From contig JAMXDE010000006.1 in assembly GCA_026770025.1 (NCBI GenBank), positions 1,488,001 to 1,552,000 of the forward strand: 64,000 nucleotides of DNA. The letters run 5' to 3'. The translations under genes and the position numbers were made by a program. Positions 32,438 through 43,586 of the stretch are shown here, one piece after another. Under the pieces are notes generated by a model. That model was not told where the DNA came from. It saw nothing but the letters and a program-made list of their open reading frames with translations, and did no database searches. Source of the DNA: Craspedostauros australis (Eukaryota > Bacillariophyta > Bacillariophyceae > Mastogloiales > Achnanthaceae). Each line of letters begins with the position of its first letter. Positions within the stretch are counted from its first letter, which is position 1.

Positions 32438-34468
32438 TCATTGGGTGGCGTCCTTCGCTCCTCCCTCGACATCAGCGCTGACCTCCTGGTAGGTTCCGCT
32501 TGACGAAGTCTGCGTTCTCTGGATGAGGAGAAGCTGCAGTCCGGTTGCGAGGAAGAGCATGGCCGCGTTCATGATGAACTTGTGCGATGCCTGCATCTCC
32601 TTGAGGAGCGAGAAGAGGACGATGAAGTTCAGAGGGATTCGGAAGATGTTGTAAATGGCGGCGCGCTTATCCTCCGGGACTGTGATGTGCGAGTGGTGTG
32701 GGCGAATATTTGGGTTGCGATGGTTGTGTGCACAGGTGAGAACAGCGACGTGGGTGTCGGAAGAGCAAAGGTTGTGTGAGAAAGTGTGCATTCCTTCGTT
32801 CATTCATAATGATACGATAACAACTTGCGCACGACACGACACGACACGACACGGCGCAGCGATGAGGACGAAGACAACATGTCACAAAGATATCGTGCAA
32901 ATGCTGGCATTCCGCGCGGATATTCAGAAACTTACCAATGACACCCTTCATGGTTCCCATGATGGGGAAGTAGAGGCCGACGCAGAATTCGAAGAGGAGC
33001 ATGCCGAGGAAGGAAGCGGTTCCCGAGGAGCTGGAGCTGATGATGGTCATGGCCACGCTGCCAACGCCGAAGACTCCGACGCCGAGGACCTTGATCTCGA
33101 TGCGTTCGACGAGGATGGAGAAGAGCGAGGAACCTGCCATGCAGCAGACCATGAATGTCGCAAAGATGACGCCGAACGGAAGGTCGTCTCCGCCCATCTC
33201 GCCGAGACGGCGGTGGGACGGGGTGGCCTCTGCCTGCGAGTAGCTCTTGAGCATGGGGGTCCACATGAAGACGAAGACGTACATGGATCCTTCGAAGAGG
33301 GAGGAGATGATGCCGCAAAGGAGGATGTCCTTGTTCTCGATGGTCTCAAAGAGGGCAAGGCGCAGACCGTCGTACCACTTGGGTGCCGCTGGTGGTGCGG
33401 CGCCGGGGACGGCCACGCTGGCGTTCGCTGGGGCCGTGTCTCCGTAGTTCTCCTCCCACAAAAAGCTTGCCGCGACACCGCAGGCAACCAAGGCGAGGAG
33501 CGACAGATCGAACGGGGCGACGACGCCACCGACGTAGAAGGATTCCGTTCCGAACACGGTGCGCATCTGGAAGAGATCCGCAGCCTCCTGTCCGGCAAGT
33601 CCCGACAGGATGGCGACGCAGGAGTTGCAGTACTGCGCCCACGAGAAGCTCTTGGAGAGGTATCCCTTGGGGAGGTTGGCGTCGGAATGGGCGCGGATGA
33701 GCCAGGCCTCGAAGACGCTGAAGAGCAGGGATGTCGCGATTCCGCCCAGCAATCGTCCCACCATCAGGATGCTGTAATTGTTGAAGTCTGTTGTGCGATA
33801 TTGTACGATATTGTGTGGTAGAGTATGGCATGTTGGCATGAGATTTAGTAGAGAGGAGGTATTGATTGCACCCCATGGCAGAAGGGTAGAGGGTGAAGAA
33901 TTGGAGGAGTATTGAATGCGTGAGGAGATGCGAGATGATGTGTAGGTCGTAGGAAGCCATGCAAATCCAGAGGCAGAATGTCGCGCCATGGCCAGAATGC
34001 CACGTGACAACTACATGACAACTACATGACAATCACATGACTTCACAACAAGATCTGCGATAACTTACGCTTGGTGATGCAACTGGCGGCGTAGGTGATG
34101 GCGAAGATCAGAACGAAGGTTCGTCTGCCACCCCAGTCGGCAATGCCTCCGACGAAGCTGCCGAAGATCATGGAGGAGCCGAAGCCGGCGACAAAGAGCT
34201 CCGCGATCTGCTTGTCGCTGTATCCGTAGCTGGCGTAGAGCTGGTAGACGTAGGGGCCCTGCAGCCAGTCGCTGAAGGTGGCCAGGAGGTAGACGAGGAG
34301 GTACTTCTTGAGGAGGGTGGTGTGGGTCTTGTTGGTGGCGGCGTTGCCCTCATCGGTGATCTGCTTCTGCGCCCTGCCCATCATCTTCTTGTACATCTCG
34401 CTCGATCGGAACGTCAGCAGGACGTTCACCACCAGCGAGCCGCCGAAGATCATCGTGTAGTTCGTCAT
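32438..34468 (-). CDS. MFS transporter of the MFSD5 (molybdate-anion transporter) type, three exons
   Basis: Minus-strand exons 34,468-34,069, 33,787-32,936 and 32,679-32,438; introns of 281 and 256 nt, both GTAAGT...CAG; 497 residues. Both joins restore conserved stretches: SCITKH then FNNYSILMVGRLLGGI, and GTMKGVI then VPEDKRAAIYNIFRIPLN. These match MFSD5/MOT2 proteins of animals, plants and algae along the whole length. About 12 membrane segments are visible; GGIADWGGRR is the MFS loop 2-3 motif and FSVFEAWLIRAH is typical of this subfamily. Family members transport molybdate with high affinity, so molybdenum-cofactor supply is the likely role. The C-terminus is acidic and soluble. It is divergent from the small mitochondrial protein gene. 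Confidence 0.9.
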
Positions 34469-35182
34469 GGTTGTTCTTGCTCTCGCTCTTGCTCTGCTTG
34501 GCTTTACAATGGCACGCTATCTATTGCAATACTATCGATAATATGATATTATATCACGGTATATGACGCTCAGCAACGAAGATCTTGGCTGTGGACTTCT
34601 TGGATACAGTACCCCCAGCAATGACGAATTGTGTGTGGTGCAGAAAAGGTGGCGTACGACTAGTCGTACAAGTGTGGAACCTGTCCTCTCTCTCTCTCTC
34701 TTCTCGTGTTCGTGACCATGCAGAGCCAGGAGGCACGCGAATACTCCAACCGACAAACCGCGGTGCTCGTTGGGTGTCGGAGCGCGAAAGTTACCAGTGG
34801 GAAAAGCGCTGGCCTGTGATCATAAATGCCGTCATGGATCGTGTGGTTTTGTCACTCTGCCAAGAAATGCAAGAAATGTGACACTTGTCGGTGTGACCGT
34901 TGAGACGGACCAGCCTTCGCGCAACTCGGGCTTCTTGTTTGTGTACGTTTGGCTGTGTGATTAGGTGTGTGGATACCTGTCCAGATGTGGCAATTTGCAT
35001 CACGTCTGTGCATCATGCCAAGACACAACCAGCAAACACACACAAGCACACACAAACACGCAAAGCACCACATCAACAACGAAGCCAACACCAAGAACAA
35101 CAAGGAGATAGCGATCATCCAGAAACAACTCGGGAACAACCTCATCCAACAACACAAACCACGAAGAAAGAAAGCAGCAACG
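34469..35182. other. Divergent intergenic region
   Basis: 710 bases with the start regions of the MFS gene (-) and the mitochondrial protein gene (+). It contains a CT run at about 34,684-34,702 and a CACACAAACACA-type leader near 35,035-35,065. No gene is seen. Confidence 0.5.
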
Positions 35183-35834
35183 ATGGCGTCGAGAGTATTG
35201 GCCCCCGTCCTGCGACGCTCCTTGGCGGTCTCAAGAGCCGGCACGCGGGGATTGGCATCCGGTGCCACCCCACCGCTGGCACCATTCGCCCGCATCCCAG
35301 CGCCGACTGAGAAGGTATGTGGAGTAAAGCAAAGCAACGCAGGAAGTGTTGTGGCGTGTCGTCGTGGTCTTGTTGATGTGAGCGTGGAATCCCGGGAATC
35401 ATCGATGCTGGTCTCTCACATTTTGTCCATGTTTCTATTTCCTATTTTTGACCTCCTTCAATCTCCCTGCATCTGCACTGCTTCGACAATCAACACGCAT
35501 CAACCAACCAACTACGGATGCTCCCCTCAATTGCCAATCCATTGCACAATACATTACGACACAATACCGTACCACACCACACAAACTCGCAACGCAGCTT
35601 GTCGAGAATCATGATTGTTTGTTCGATGATGCGTGCGCACCAGAATTGGCGCTGGACTTTGACTGCCAGAACGTCTCCACAGGTGAGGCCGTGGCGTCGT
35701 GGCTTGGTGCGTTCGGCGTCTTCGCGGCCCTCTTCGTGACGATCAAGTACGTCGGGGATCCGATCGGAACCAACCCAGCCATCTCCAGAGGCGAATCGGG
35801 ACACGTAGTCTACCCAGATCCTCAGCATGATTGA
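35183..35834 (+). CDS. Small mitochondrial single-pass membrane protein, possible complex I accessory subunit
   Basis: Two exons, 35,183-35,314 and 35,598-35,834, joined in phase 0 (GTATGT...GCAG, 283-nt intron): 122 residues. The first 40 residues (MASRVLAPVLRRSLAVSRAG onward) are rich in Arg, Ser, Ala and Leu without acidic residues, a mitochondrial presequence. A hydrophobic segment (VASWLGAFGVFAALFVTI) is followed by KYVGDPIGTNPAISRG and a short hydrophilic tail ending YPDPQHD. A single membrane span followed by a D-P-x-x-x-NPA-type tail recalls NDUFB8-like accessory subunits of respiratory complex I, but the match is short and uncertain. Two Cys pairs in CLFDDACAPEL and DFDCQ are noticeable. 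Confidence 0.7.
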
Positions 35835-36391
35835 TTCTCCGCGCATATGAAACAGTAACACATACTAGTCATCGTGCTACTATTCATAATACGCCCGGGA
35901 GATATTGTATTTACGGTTATGGCATAGGCTAGAGGACAAAGTAGAGCAGAGCCGACGAGTTGGTTACGGGCTGCGCGACAGCGCTGTCGTCTGTTTTGAC
36001 TGTTCGTGTTGCTGTCCCGCTATCCAGTCGTGTGTGTCGGTCACATGTCGCATGGGACATGAGAACAACGCAAAGAGAAAAGATTCTTCGTTTCGTTGCG
36101 GTCAACGATCGCAAGAGACGAGAGATGACAAAGAAATGACGAAGCAAACGGTGAGCAACCAAGAAAAGAGGCACAAGGCACAAGGCAAACGAGCAAGCAA
36201 GAACGACAACGACAACATCCTCACCAACAGCCACAGCCACCACCCCTCCTCTCTCGCATCCATTACAAACTGACCGAGCATACCACCCAAGCCATTAAGA
36301 ATAGCAAGCACTGCAGTGCCATACCAAACCAAACCAACCAAACCGGCCCAAATAAAAGGAAGCGCAAGCACAAGCAACAGAAATAGCCAAG
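35835..36391. other. Intergenic region
   Basis: 560 bases between two plus-strand genes. The last 200 bases are C/A-rich (AACGACAACGACAACATCC, CAACCAAACCGG) and look like a 5' leader. No gene is seen. Confidence 0.5.
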
Positions 36392-37219
36392 ATGAGTCTC
36401 ATGGATAAGTTCAAGAAGGCCAGCAAGCAGGTCGTCGATGCCGGAGCCAAGACGATGCTCAAGGTGAGGGCAATGCCGCGAATGTCTCTTTCCTTACTGC
36501 CAATGTTGGTGTTGGTGCTGCTGCTGGCGCTGGCGCTGGTGTTTGCGGAGATTGTATTGACGAGAGACCTCATGAACGCTCAGCATTGAGGATCAGCACG
36601 CAAACGAAGACAATCTTGGATTCCAGTTGTTTGTTTCCATTTACTCGTGCAACTACTGTCCGTATCTCCCCTCGTTCATCAACTCACCAACGATGCTGTC
36701 ATATCTCCCACATGAATGCAACTTTGATGTCCTCTTCGATCGACCGGGTGCAACCACCAATTCTCATTCAATGTAATGCAATGCAATGCATCAACATCCA
36801 CACGTTCTCAACAACAACAACAACAACATCGATCGATAATGGACATCAACCGGACTCCATCACAAACGCTCGTACAATTCCCTGCCTACCTCAAACAGAC
36901 GGACATCATGTTCCTCGACCGCGACATCAAGGCCCGCAAGCAGCAGTTCGGAATTGAGATCTACGACCTGATGGCCGATTTGGAGAGCAACGACGCCATG
37001 CCAACGGAAGAAAAGGAGGCCAAGATCCGACAATCCTTCGATGCCGCCCGCAAAGACATCGCTGTCATACAAGCAAAGAAGGAGTGCAAAAAGGAGGAGG
37101 TCGCCGTGCTGGACTCTGCCGCCGAGGGAGGGGCTGGCGCCACCAACGACATCCCACCCTCCAGCGGAACCGTCTTGACCAACACGCACCCGCAGGATGC
37201 TGAGATGGAGCAGATGTAA
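36392..37219 (+). CDS. Small charged coiled-coil protein, two exons, unknown function
   Basis: Exons 36,392-36,463 and 36,899-37,219 (GTGAGG...CAG, 435-nt intron, phase 0): 130 residues. The N-terminus MSLMDKFKKASKQVVDAGAK is an amphipathic basic helix; the join gives TMLKTDIMFLDRDIKARKQQ. Charged heptads continue to about residue 90 (FDAARKDIAVIQAKKECKKE), followed by an acidic, Gly/Pro-containing tail ending AEMEQM. No signal peptide or membrane segment is present. I do not recognise a family. The short first exon, the clean splice phase and the non-random composition support a real gene. It may bind membranes or a partner through the N-terminal helix, which is inference. Confidence 0.72.
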
Positions 37220-37704
37220 AACCAGCAACTCGATACATTCGGACACAATCTCTCTGCGCACCGCCATGTGCGTGCAAGCGCAAGCACACTCGTAACTGTC
37301 AAGCCATACGTACCAGATCAAACCACGCACGACCTACCATTTCAAATACAAGAAAGGACAATAGCATTAGTAGCGTGTCCTACTTATCATGCACTCGCAA
37401 TACTTCCGTCCAAGCACCACGTGTCGAGTGTTCTGCTATCGAACAGCGATTTCATGGGCTGCTACGTATGTAGAGTATTTGTATGACAGAGAGGCACAGA
37501 GTACTGCGCTGGAAGATTACTCTCCTATAGTCGTCACGTATCAGCAGCTTACTGCTCCGCTCCATCTTCATCGTATCATAATTGATCATGTTGTGGATTT
37601 TATTTGGTGCGAAGTCTTGTTCGCTGCTGTTGCTGTTGCTGTGAGTGGTCGACTGCCACAGAGTACCTTTTATTTGACTTGACTTTGCTGATCTGCCGAT
37701 AGGC
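37220..37704. other. Convergent 3' intergenic region
   Basis: 480 bases between the small coiled-coil gene and LSM1. It contains CAGAGTACTGCG near 37,497 and a CTGTTGCTGTTGCTG run near 37,624. No gene is seen. Confidence 0.5.
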
Positions 37705-38917
37705 TCAGGCTAACAGATCCTTGTCCACATCCCATTCCAGCTTGGGTTGTTGGACCTTGCAACTCTTCACCAGCTCTTCGAATTTGGACAATGTGACCCT
37801 CTTCATGGATGGATGTTGAGTTCGTGGTTGCTGCTGCTGCTGCTTCTTGGTGTCGTCGGCATCGCCACCATCGTCTTCACCGTCCTTGGTTTCATCCTCC
37901 TTCGGCACTTGACCTGTCAGCACAAGGGAGTCGCCGCGAACGACGTAAATGCCCAACGGCACATCCGTGTAATACGTCTTGCCATCGTCATGCGGATGCA
38001 TTCTGCGTTCGAAGGTGTCCTCCAAAACGAAATTGCTGAACTGATCGAATGATCGCAGAATCTGTGTTGGTGGAAACCATGATGGGTGCATGCGAAATTG
38101 GAAGAGAGAAAGAGAGAGAGAGACAAGACACATGAGTGAACGAGCGAACAAGCGAGACGAAGGAGAGGCGATCTTGCAAATTTGATGATGCTCCCATCAC
38201 TTCGCAAACGGCTCGTTCCTTTGGTCATTGAGTCATATTTGAGCTGGGCTGAGCATAGTAGGCCTAACTTTCCACTGACCCAACCAACATGCTCTTTGCT
38301 TTGAAGAGCAGAGCTGCGCTACGATCACGCAATAGAATTCAGTGCGATGCAACGGCACACGTGAAAGCCATCCAAAATCATCCAATGCCACACACAGAAA
38401 CACAGACGCAAAGCATCGCCCGTTTGCAACTCACACCAACCAAATGACGACCATCTCGCAGCACGAGCAGGATGCGCTCATCCAGCTCCTCCACCAGACT
38501 CGCCGCACCTGGGAGGTAGGCCGGGACGTAACCATACGGAATCCCCGTCGTCGGCGCGACTGCAACCGGTCCACGGCCGCGGCCTGGCGCGGGACCACGT
38601 CCACCTCCGCGACCTCTCGCGGGATGGTTGAATCTTTGCTTGGGCTGCCCTGTCGAGCTTTCCCTGCCACCCCGTCCTCTTCCCGAAGATCCGTGCCGGC
38701 CGCGGCCTTGCTGCTGGTGCGCATTCCTTGACTGGTTGTTGTTTGGATTCTGCCGTGGCTGCTGCTGCTGTTGTTGCTGCTTCTGCTGTTCCTTCTGCTG
38801 GCTCTGAACCTTGTTCTGATCGATTTGCTGCTGGATCTTCGTCGGCGGACCCTGTCCCCAAACGCTGGAGGCTGGCGGTGGTGTCGTTGGTGGTGGTCCA
38901 CCCGATGGTGACGCCAT
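37705..38917 (-). CDS. LSM1: LSM1, mRNA decapping activator subunit, with Q/RGG-rich N-terminal extension
   Basis: Minus-strand exons 38,917-38,435 and 38,061-37,705 (GTGAGT...ACAG, 373-nt intron, phase 0): 279 residues. The join restores the Sm1 motif: LPGAASLVEELDERILLVLR, DGRHLVG, then ILRSFDQFSNFVLEDT. Sm2 follows as GIYVVRGDSLVLTGQV. This is the LSM1-specific version (VVRGE/D-x-VVLLG type), which with LSM2-7 forms the cytoplasmic ring that binds 3' oligoadenylated mRNA and promotes decapping in P-bodies. Most LSM1 proteins are 130-190 residues. Here about 125 residues precede the Sm fold: Pro-rich start, a Gln run, then several RGRGG/GRGRG boxes, a composition that binds RNA and drives condensation. 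An acidic KEDETKDGEDDGG and Gln linker lies after Sm2. Confidence 0.93.
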
Positions 38918-40507
38918 TGCGATGACGGCTGCGGTGGCTGTTGCTACTGCTACTGCTACTGCGGATACAGCGTCGATTGGATTGGTATGAGAGCACTACT
39001 CGTAGCACTCTATACTCTAAAGTCCTTCGATGTCTTCTCTTTTGTCTCTGGAGAGAAATGGACTGGTACGTGTATCAGGAAGAGCAAGAGCAGGAGCCCG
39101 GTGCTTCCTCTGTCTCTTGGTATCCGTGGGGTCAGTCAGATCGGTGGCCAAGTTGTGGTGGTGGTTGTCATCGCGTTCGCCGACGGCCGTTTCGTTGTTC
39201 GTGTCATGGTCGATCCAACACTCATCACACCAACTTTGGGCGTCAGCAGAGTAACGATTCCTTCGACTCAAATCCCGTTGATCCAATCATGGGTTGCCTC
39301 AGTCACGAACACAATCGAAACGATACCAATCCAATTATGATACCTCTGTATTGGTACTGGTGTCTATGCAGGATCTGCGGTGAAATATGTTTATACTTCT
39401 CTAAGTGTATCAACAGGATTCCACCTGGCACAGAACAACCAAGAAGGCAATCCACGCCCGTACTATCCCTATTGTGGCTACAACGAATGATGCGTGACGT
39501 GGAGGTGAGAAGAGTTTTGCCGGAGAATTTGTTCGTGAATGTCGAGAGAACACTGTTGCGTTGGCAGACAGATGTGCGAAGCGGAGGAACCAGTTCCCGG
39601 TTTGCCCTTGGGCACGATTCTGCCTCTCACGAAAGAGCGGAAATAGCACACTGGCGAGCGTGGACGAGAAAGGCAAACACGCCCCATTCGCGCCAAGTTT
39701 GTTGACAGCGCCGTGGCGTGTTGTGGAACGAGAAACGAGCGTGTTGATCACAGGTACACTCCGACCACGGACCTTAATTGTTTGCATGTCGTGATGGATT
39801 TTTGTTCTTTCGAAGTTATTCGGCGAGCTGAATTCCTCACGTCGTACTCGGACCAGCGACGACCTGGTATGCTGTACGAGCTATGACCTGAAATTGTGCG
39901 AGCTTCGTGTTGGCGGTGTCGTGTTAACCTCTGTGTCGAGGCATTTGCTTCCTCGCCAAGGCGATCGCGGAATCCTATTTTTCTCATTTCGGGACAGACA
40001 ACCCAATCCTCTGACAAGCTCACAAAATCCAACAGCCTCAAGAATCTCTCCTTGCCCTCGTGCGGTTCGTCAATTTCGAGAGTGGTGTGGTATGGTACGA
40101 GCACGACTACCATGGATGTCCTGGTGGCTGCTGTGCTCTGCGAGTTGCTCTGTGACTTGTTCCCATGGTGATGACCAACGATGCTGCAACGGGCAAGGTT
40201 TTATTCCAGCTGCGCAGGAAGATCCTCGCAAACGGCGGGTACCTATCGATCAATCGATCAAGCGCGGACCATTCAATAGCGACAGGCTCACGTTGAGCTT
40301 TGCGCCCACGAACGCCCACACAAACACGTCAAACCACACTGAGAATCTCGCAAAGGCGAACAATTGAAGACCAGGCCTCTTGCTCTTGCTCTCTCCCTTC
40401 TCCTTTCACCCGCATCAGCAATACCACACGCTACAATACACTACCATACCCTACCACACGCTACCATACGCACGCGCTGATCGCCCTTCGCAGCAAGGAA
40501 ACCCAAC
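38918..40507. other. Intergenic region, divergent LSM1/MATE1
   Basis: 1.6 kb without a convincing gene. An open plus frame at about 38,941-39,705 overlaps the LSM1 leader, has Trp/Cys/Arg-rich composition and no domain. Near 40,415-40,475 a repeated TACCACACGCTACAATAC/ACCATACCC pattern forms the presumed leader of the first MATE gene. Confidence 0.5.
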
Positions 40508-42121
40508 ATGCATCGAACCACGAATACTCGTAGTGCTGCCAGCAGCACCAGCGACGATGCCAGTGCCAGCAAGTGTCGCAGCGCAGAGCTGATGTCGTCC
40601 ATCCGAGATGTGCTCAAGGACGAACAACGGCCGTTGCTCGAACTCGCCATCCCGACCATGATCCTGCAGCTGGGCCTCATCTTCACCCCGCTCGTCACGG
40701 CAAGCTGCGTGGGGCGCAAGCTCGGGGCCGTCTTCCTCAGCTCGCTCACCCTCGCCAATCTCACGGGCAACCTCTGCGCGCTCAGCCTCCTCGTGGGACT
40801 CTACAGCGCATCCGACACGCTGTCACCGCAAGCATTCGGCGCCGGCAACCACAGGGAGGTGGGATTACTCGCCATGAGAGGATTCTTCAGCAGCCTCGTC
40901 ATCCTGGCCATCGTCAACGCAATCCTCATCCCCAACTTCCAGCCGATCCTCCTCCGCCTCGGACAGGACCCGGAAGCTGCCAACTACGCATCGCAATGGT
41001 ACAACGTCTACGCGATCGGCCTGCCGTTCTACTCGCTCTACACCGCGGCGTGGAAGTTCCTGTCCGCGCAGAACGTCATGACGCCGCTACTCTACTCCTG
41101 CGTGATCTCCTGCGTGGTGGTGCTCCCGGTCTCCCTGGAGCTCTTCATGGCATGGTACGGCTTCGTGGGTTCTGCCTACGCCTACGTGGCATTCCAGATA
41201 TCGCAGGTCTCAGTGCTATTCGTGATCTTGGCGTGGAAGCAGCCATACGAAGCAGCGACGTGGCCAGGGTTGCGGTGCTGGAGAGAGGCGTTGGACTATC
41301 AGCAGATGATGAAATACGTGTCGCTGGGGGTTGGGGGCATGCTCGCGCAGTGCTCGTGGGTGTACTGGGAGGCGCTGGGACTGATGGTGGGCACGCTGGG
41401 TGTGCTGCCCCTCAGCATCCACACCATCCCCACCCAGCTCATCATGGCGACGTCCCTCTGCCAGTACGGCATCGCCGTGGCTCTGTCCAACCGCATGGGA
41501 GTATCGATACCGAAGGATGTGAGGCGGACGAAGCTGCTCGCGGCTGGCGTCACCGTTCTGTCGATGATTTTCTGCATGGTCGTCTCCGTCCTGCTGTACG
41601 TCTTTCGAACTGACCTGATCGCGATATTCACGACGGACCAGCACGTCATCGACGGTGCTCGGCGCATCTGGCTGAAGGTCTGCATCTACAACTTCGCGGT
41701 CTGCATCTTCTCCAGCATCGTCGGGGTCGTCAACGGCCTTGGGATGCAGTGGGAATTGGGCATGGTGAACGCCGTCTTCCTTTGGCTCTTTGGTATTCCG
41801 ATCACCTACTACACGGCGATCGTCCAAGGACACGGCGTCGGGGCGGTGTGGACGTGGATCATCATGCCGTACGCAGGCATCGACATCGTCCTCACCGTCG
41901 TAACGATGCGGAAGGACTGGGATGCCATCAGCAGGGGTATTCAGCAACGCGAAGGCATGAAGTGTTCCCCCGCCGCGGATGTGTACGAGTCCAACGACTC
42001 GGGGACGCTTCCTGACAGCATGTGCGATTCCAGCAGCGACGATGGCAGTGGTATTGATATTGACCATATCGATGGGGATGTGGCGGGCGTCAACGAGCGC
42101 ACGTACCTGTTGATCGTGTAG
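40508..42121 (+). CDS. MATE family multidrug/toxin efflux transporter, paralogue 1
   Basis: 537 residues, single exon, about 12 membrane segments. A Ser-rich cytosolic N-terminus of about 35 residues leads into LLELAIPTMILQLGLIFTP. SASDTLSPQAFGAGNHREVG is the conserved MATE loop (usually ETL-x-x-Q-x-(F/Y)GAG). A related segment in the second half (WEALGLMVGTLGVLPLSIHT) marks the pseudo-repeat. MATE proteins export organic cations, flavonoids or toxins in exchange for H+ or Na+ at the plasma membrane or vacuole. The C-terminal tail is acidic (SSSDDGSGIDIDHIDGD) and ends NERTYLLIV, containing an E-x-x-x-L-L sorting signal shared by all three copies. First of three direct tandem genes; substrate unknown. 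Confidence 0.95.
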   Translation: MHRTTNTRSAASSTSDDASASKCRSAELMSSIRDVLKDEQRPLLELAIPTMILQLGLIFTPLVTASCVGRKLGAVFLSSLTLANLTGNLCALSLLVGLYSASDTLSPQAFGAGNHREVGLLAMRGFFSSLVILAIVNAILIPNFQPILLRLGQDPEAANYASQWYNVYAIGLPFYSLYTAAWKFLSAQNVMTPLLYSCVISCVVVLPVSLELFMAWYGFVGSAYAYVAFQISQVSVLFVILAWKQPYEAATWPGLRCWREALDYQQMMKYVSLGVGGMLAQCSWVYWEALGLMVGTLGVLPLSIHTIPTQLIMATSLCQYGIAVALSNRMGVSIPKDVRRTKLLAAGVTVLSMIFCMVVSVLLYVFRTDLIAIFTTDQHVIDGARRIWLKVCIYNFAVCIFSSIVGVVNGLGMQWELGMVNAVFLWLFGIPITYYTAIVQGHGVGAVWTWIIMPYAGIDIVLTVVTMRKDWDAISRGIQQREGMKCSPAADVYESNDSGTLPDSMCDSSSDDGSGIDIDHIDGDVAGVNERTYLLIV

Positions 42122-43586
42122 GTAGCACACTGGTCTGTTGCCGCTGCAAGCACATGCCAACTGCACACTGGAACGTACATATGGTGCAACTGCTACATAC
42201 CATTCGTGCGATGCTGGCACACAGACTTGCACATGTACTCGACATTCATTCACGCATTAAATTTACACTACAGTAGCACTAGAGAATAGTCAAGTCGAGA
42301 CAGGAACACCTGGAGTAGAGTGCAGCATTCTCCTCTAATTGGCGAAGATGGTTCTCCAGAGAGAGAGAGGAACAGAGCTCCAAATTAGTACACGACAGAG
42401 TGTTTGTCATGGACCTGCGAGTGCAAGTGGTTAGAGTGCTCGGCACACCCGTGCTTGCTCCGTGCCATCTTCATTACACTGTTGTATGTGCGACTGTGTG
42501 AGGTTGGCACCTGCACCGTCCACAGCCGTCACAATCTGGAATACTCCTGTCCCCTCATTCTCCCCGTTGAGGGGAGTGGATACGATACTTGTACACCAGC
42601 AGATCTGTGAATGTCCACACTTCATGGACGACAAGCCCTCTCTACTGTTACACTCGTGGCTGCAATGCAGTCTCCATAACGTATCACACATGCACCGACC
42701 ATTTGGTGCACAGATCGTACCAGTGGCTTGTACTCTATTATAGAATATAATATTGCATAATGTGTGCCAGCCACCAAAGAGTAGGGATGAAGCAATGCTG
42801 CTTGGAAGAGTGGGATGGGAAAGGTGTCGGCCACAAAGGTGCTCCGACCACACCGATTGAGCCTCGCTTGCACACTCTGTGCGGTCATGTCCACCACAAA
42901 GTACCTTTTCTTGAGAATTTCCCTTCTGTTGCTTGCGGTTGGGAAACCCGGATTTTGTCAATTTGGCTTCCTCACACGGCGCGTGTTGTGTCTTGGTGAC
43001 CGTTCCGTTCCGTGACTTGTGGTTGTGTTGTGTGCGAGGAAACCTGTTACTTTTCCTTCTTTGTGCCCAAATCCGTCGCAGATGGGTGGTGGTGATGATT
43101 ATAGCGATGTCACGGAGAGACAAAAGGGAGGCGATGACAACCGGTGGCTGACGCGTTCATCACATTTCGCCACACACCAACAGCAAACTCTCACTCCCTG
43201 AGATGCTCCCTCTGCTTTCACATTCGATCTTCTGCTTCTTGCGCGCTGAGAACATCCCGATGGCACCCACACAAAGGCAATGATCCAACACAGGTGCTCG
43301 CAGATCGTACTTAACCATTTCAACGATCAATTCAACTACCCAATTCGACGATCAAGTCGACGATCAATTGGAAGGAATCGACCCAACACCTCTCACGAAG
43401 ACAAACACATAAATTCCAAGCCAGCACAAACAGACCGACACGCAAACCAACAAACACACAAACCAACAAACACACAAACACACAAACACACAAACACATA
43501 CACCCTCTCTTTCTCCAACTGTCTCTCTCGCCCATCTCTCACCACAGAGGACTCAGTCAACAACGCCAACTCAATAACACTCCACT
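42122..43586. other. Spacer between MATE 1 and MATE 2
   Basis: 1.5 kb. No gene-like frame. The leader of MATE 2 contains CGATCAA repeats (43,323-43,370) and an AACACACAAACC/CACAAACA run at about 43,443-43,500. Confidence 0.5.

Noticed and set aside
38941-39705. 254-codon plus-strand open frame upstream of LSM1
   Set aside because: Begins in the LSM1 leader repeats; Trp/Arg/Cys-rich, no domain, no sign of codon preference.
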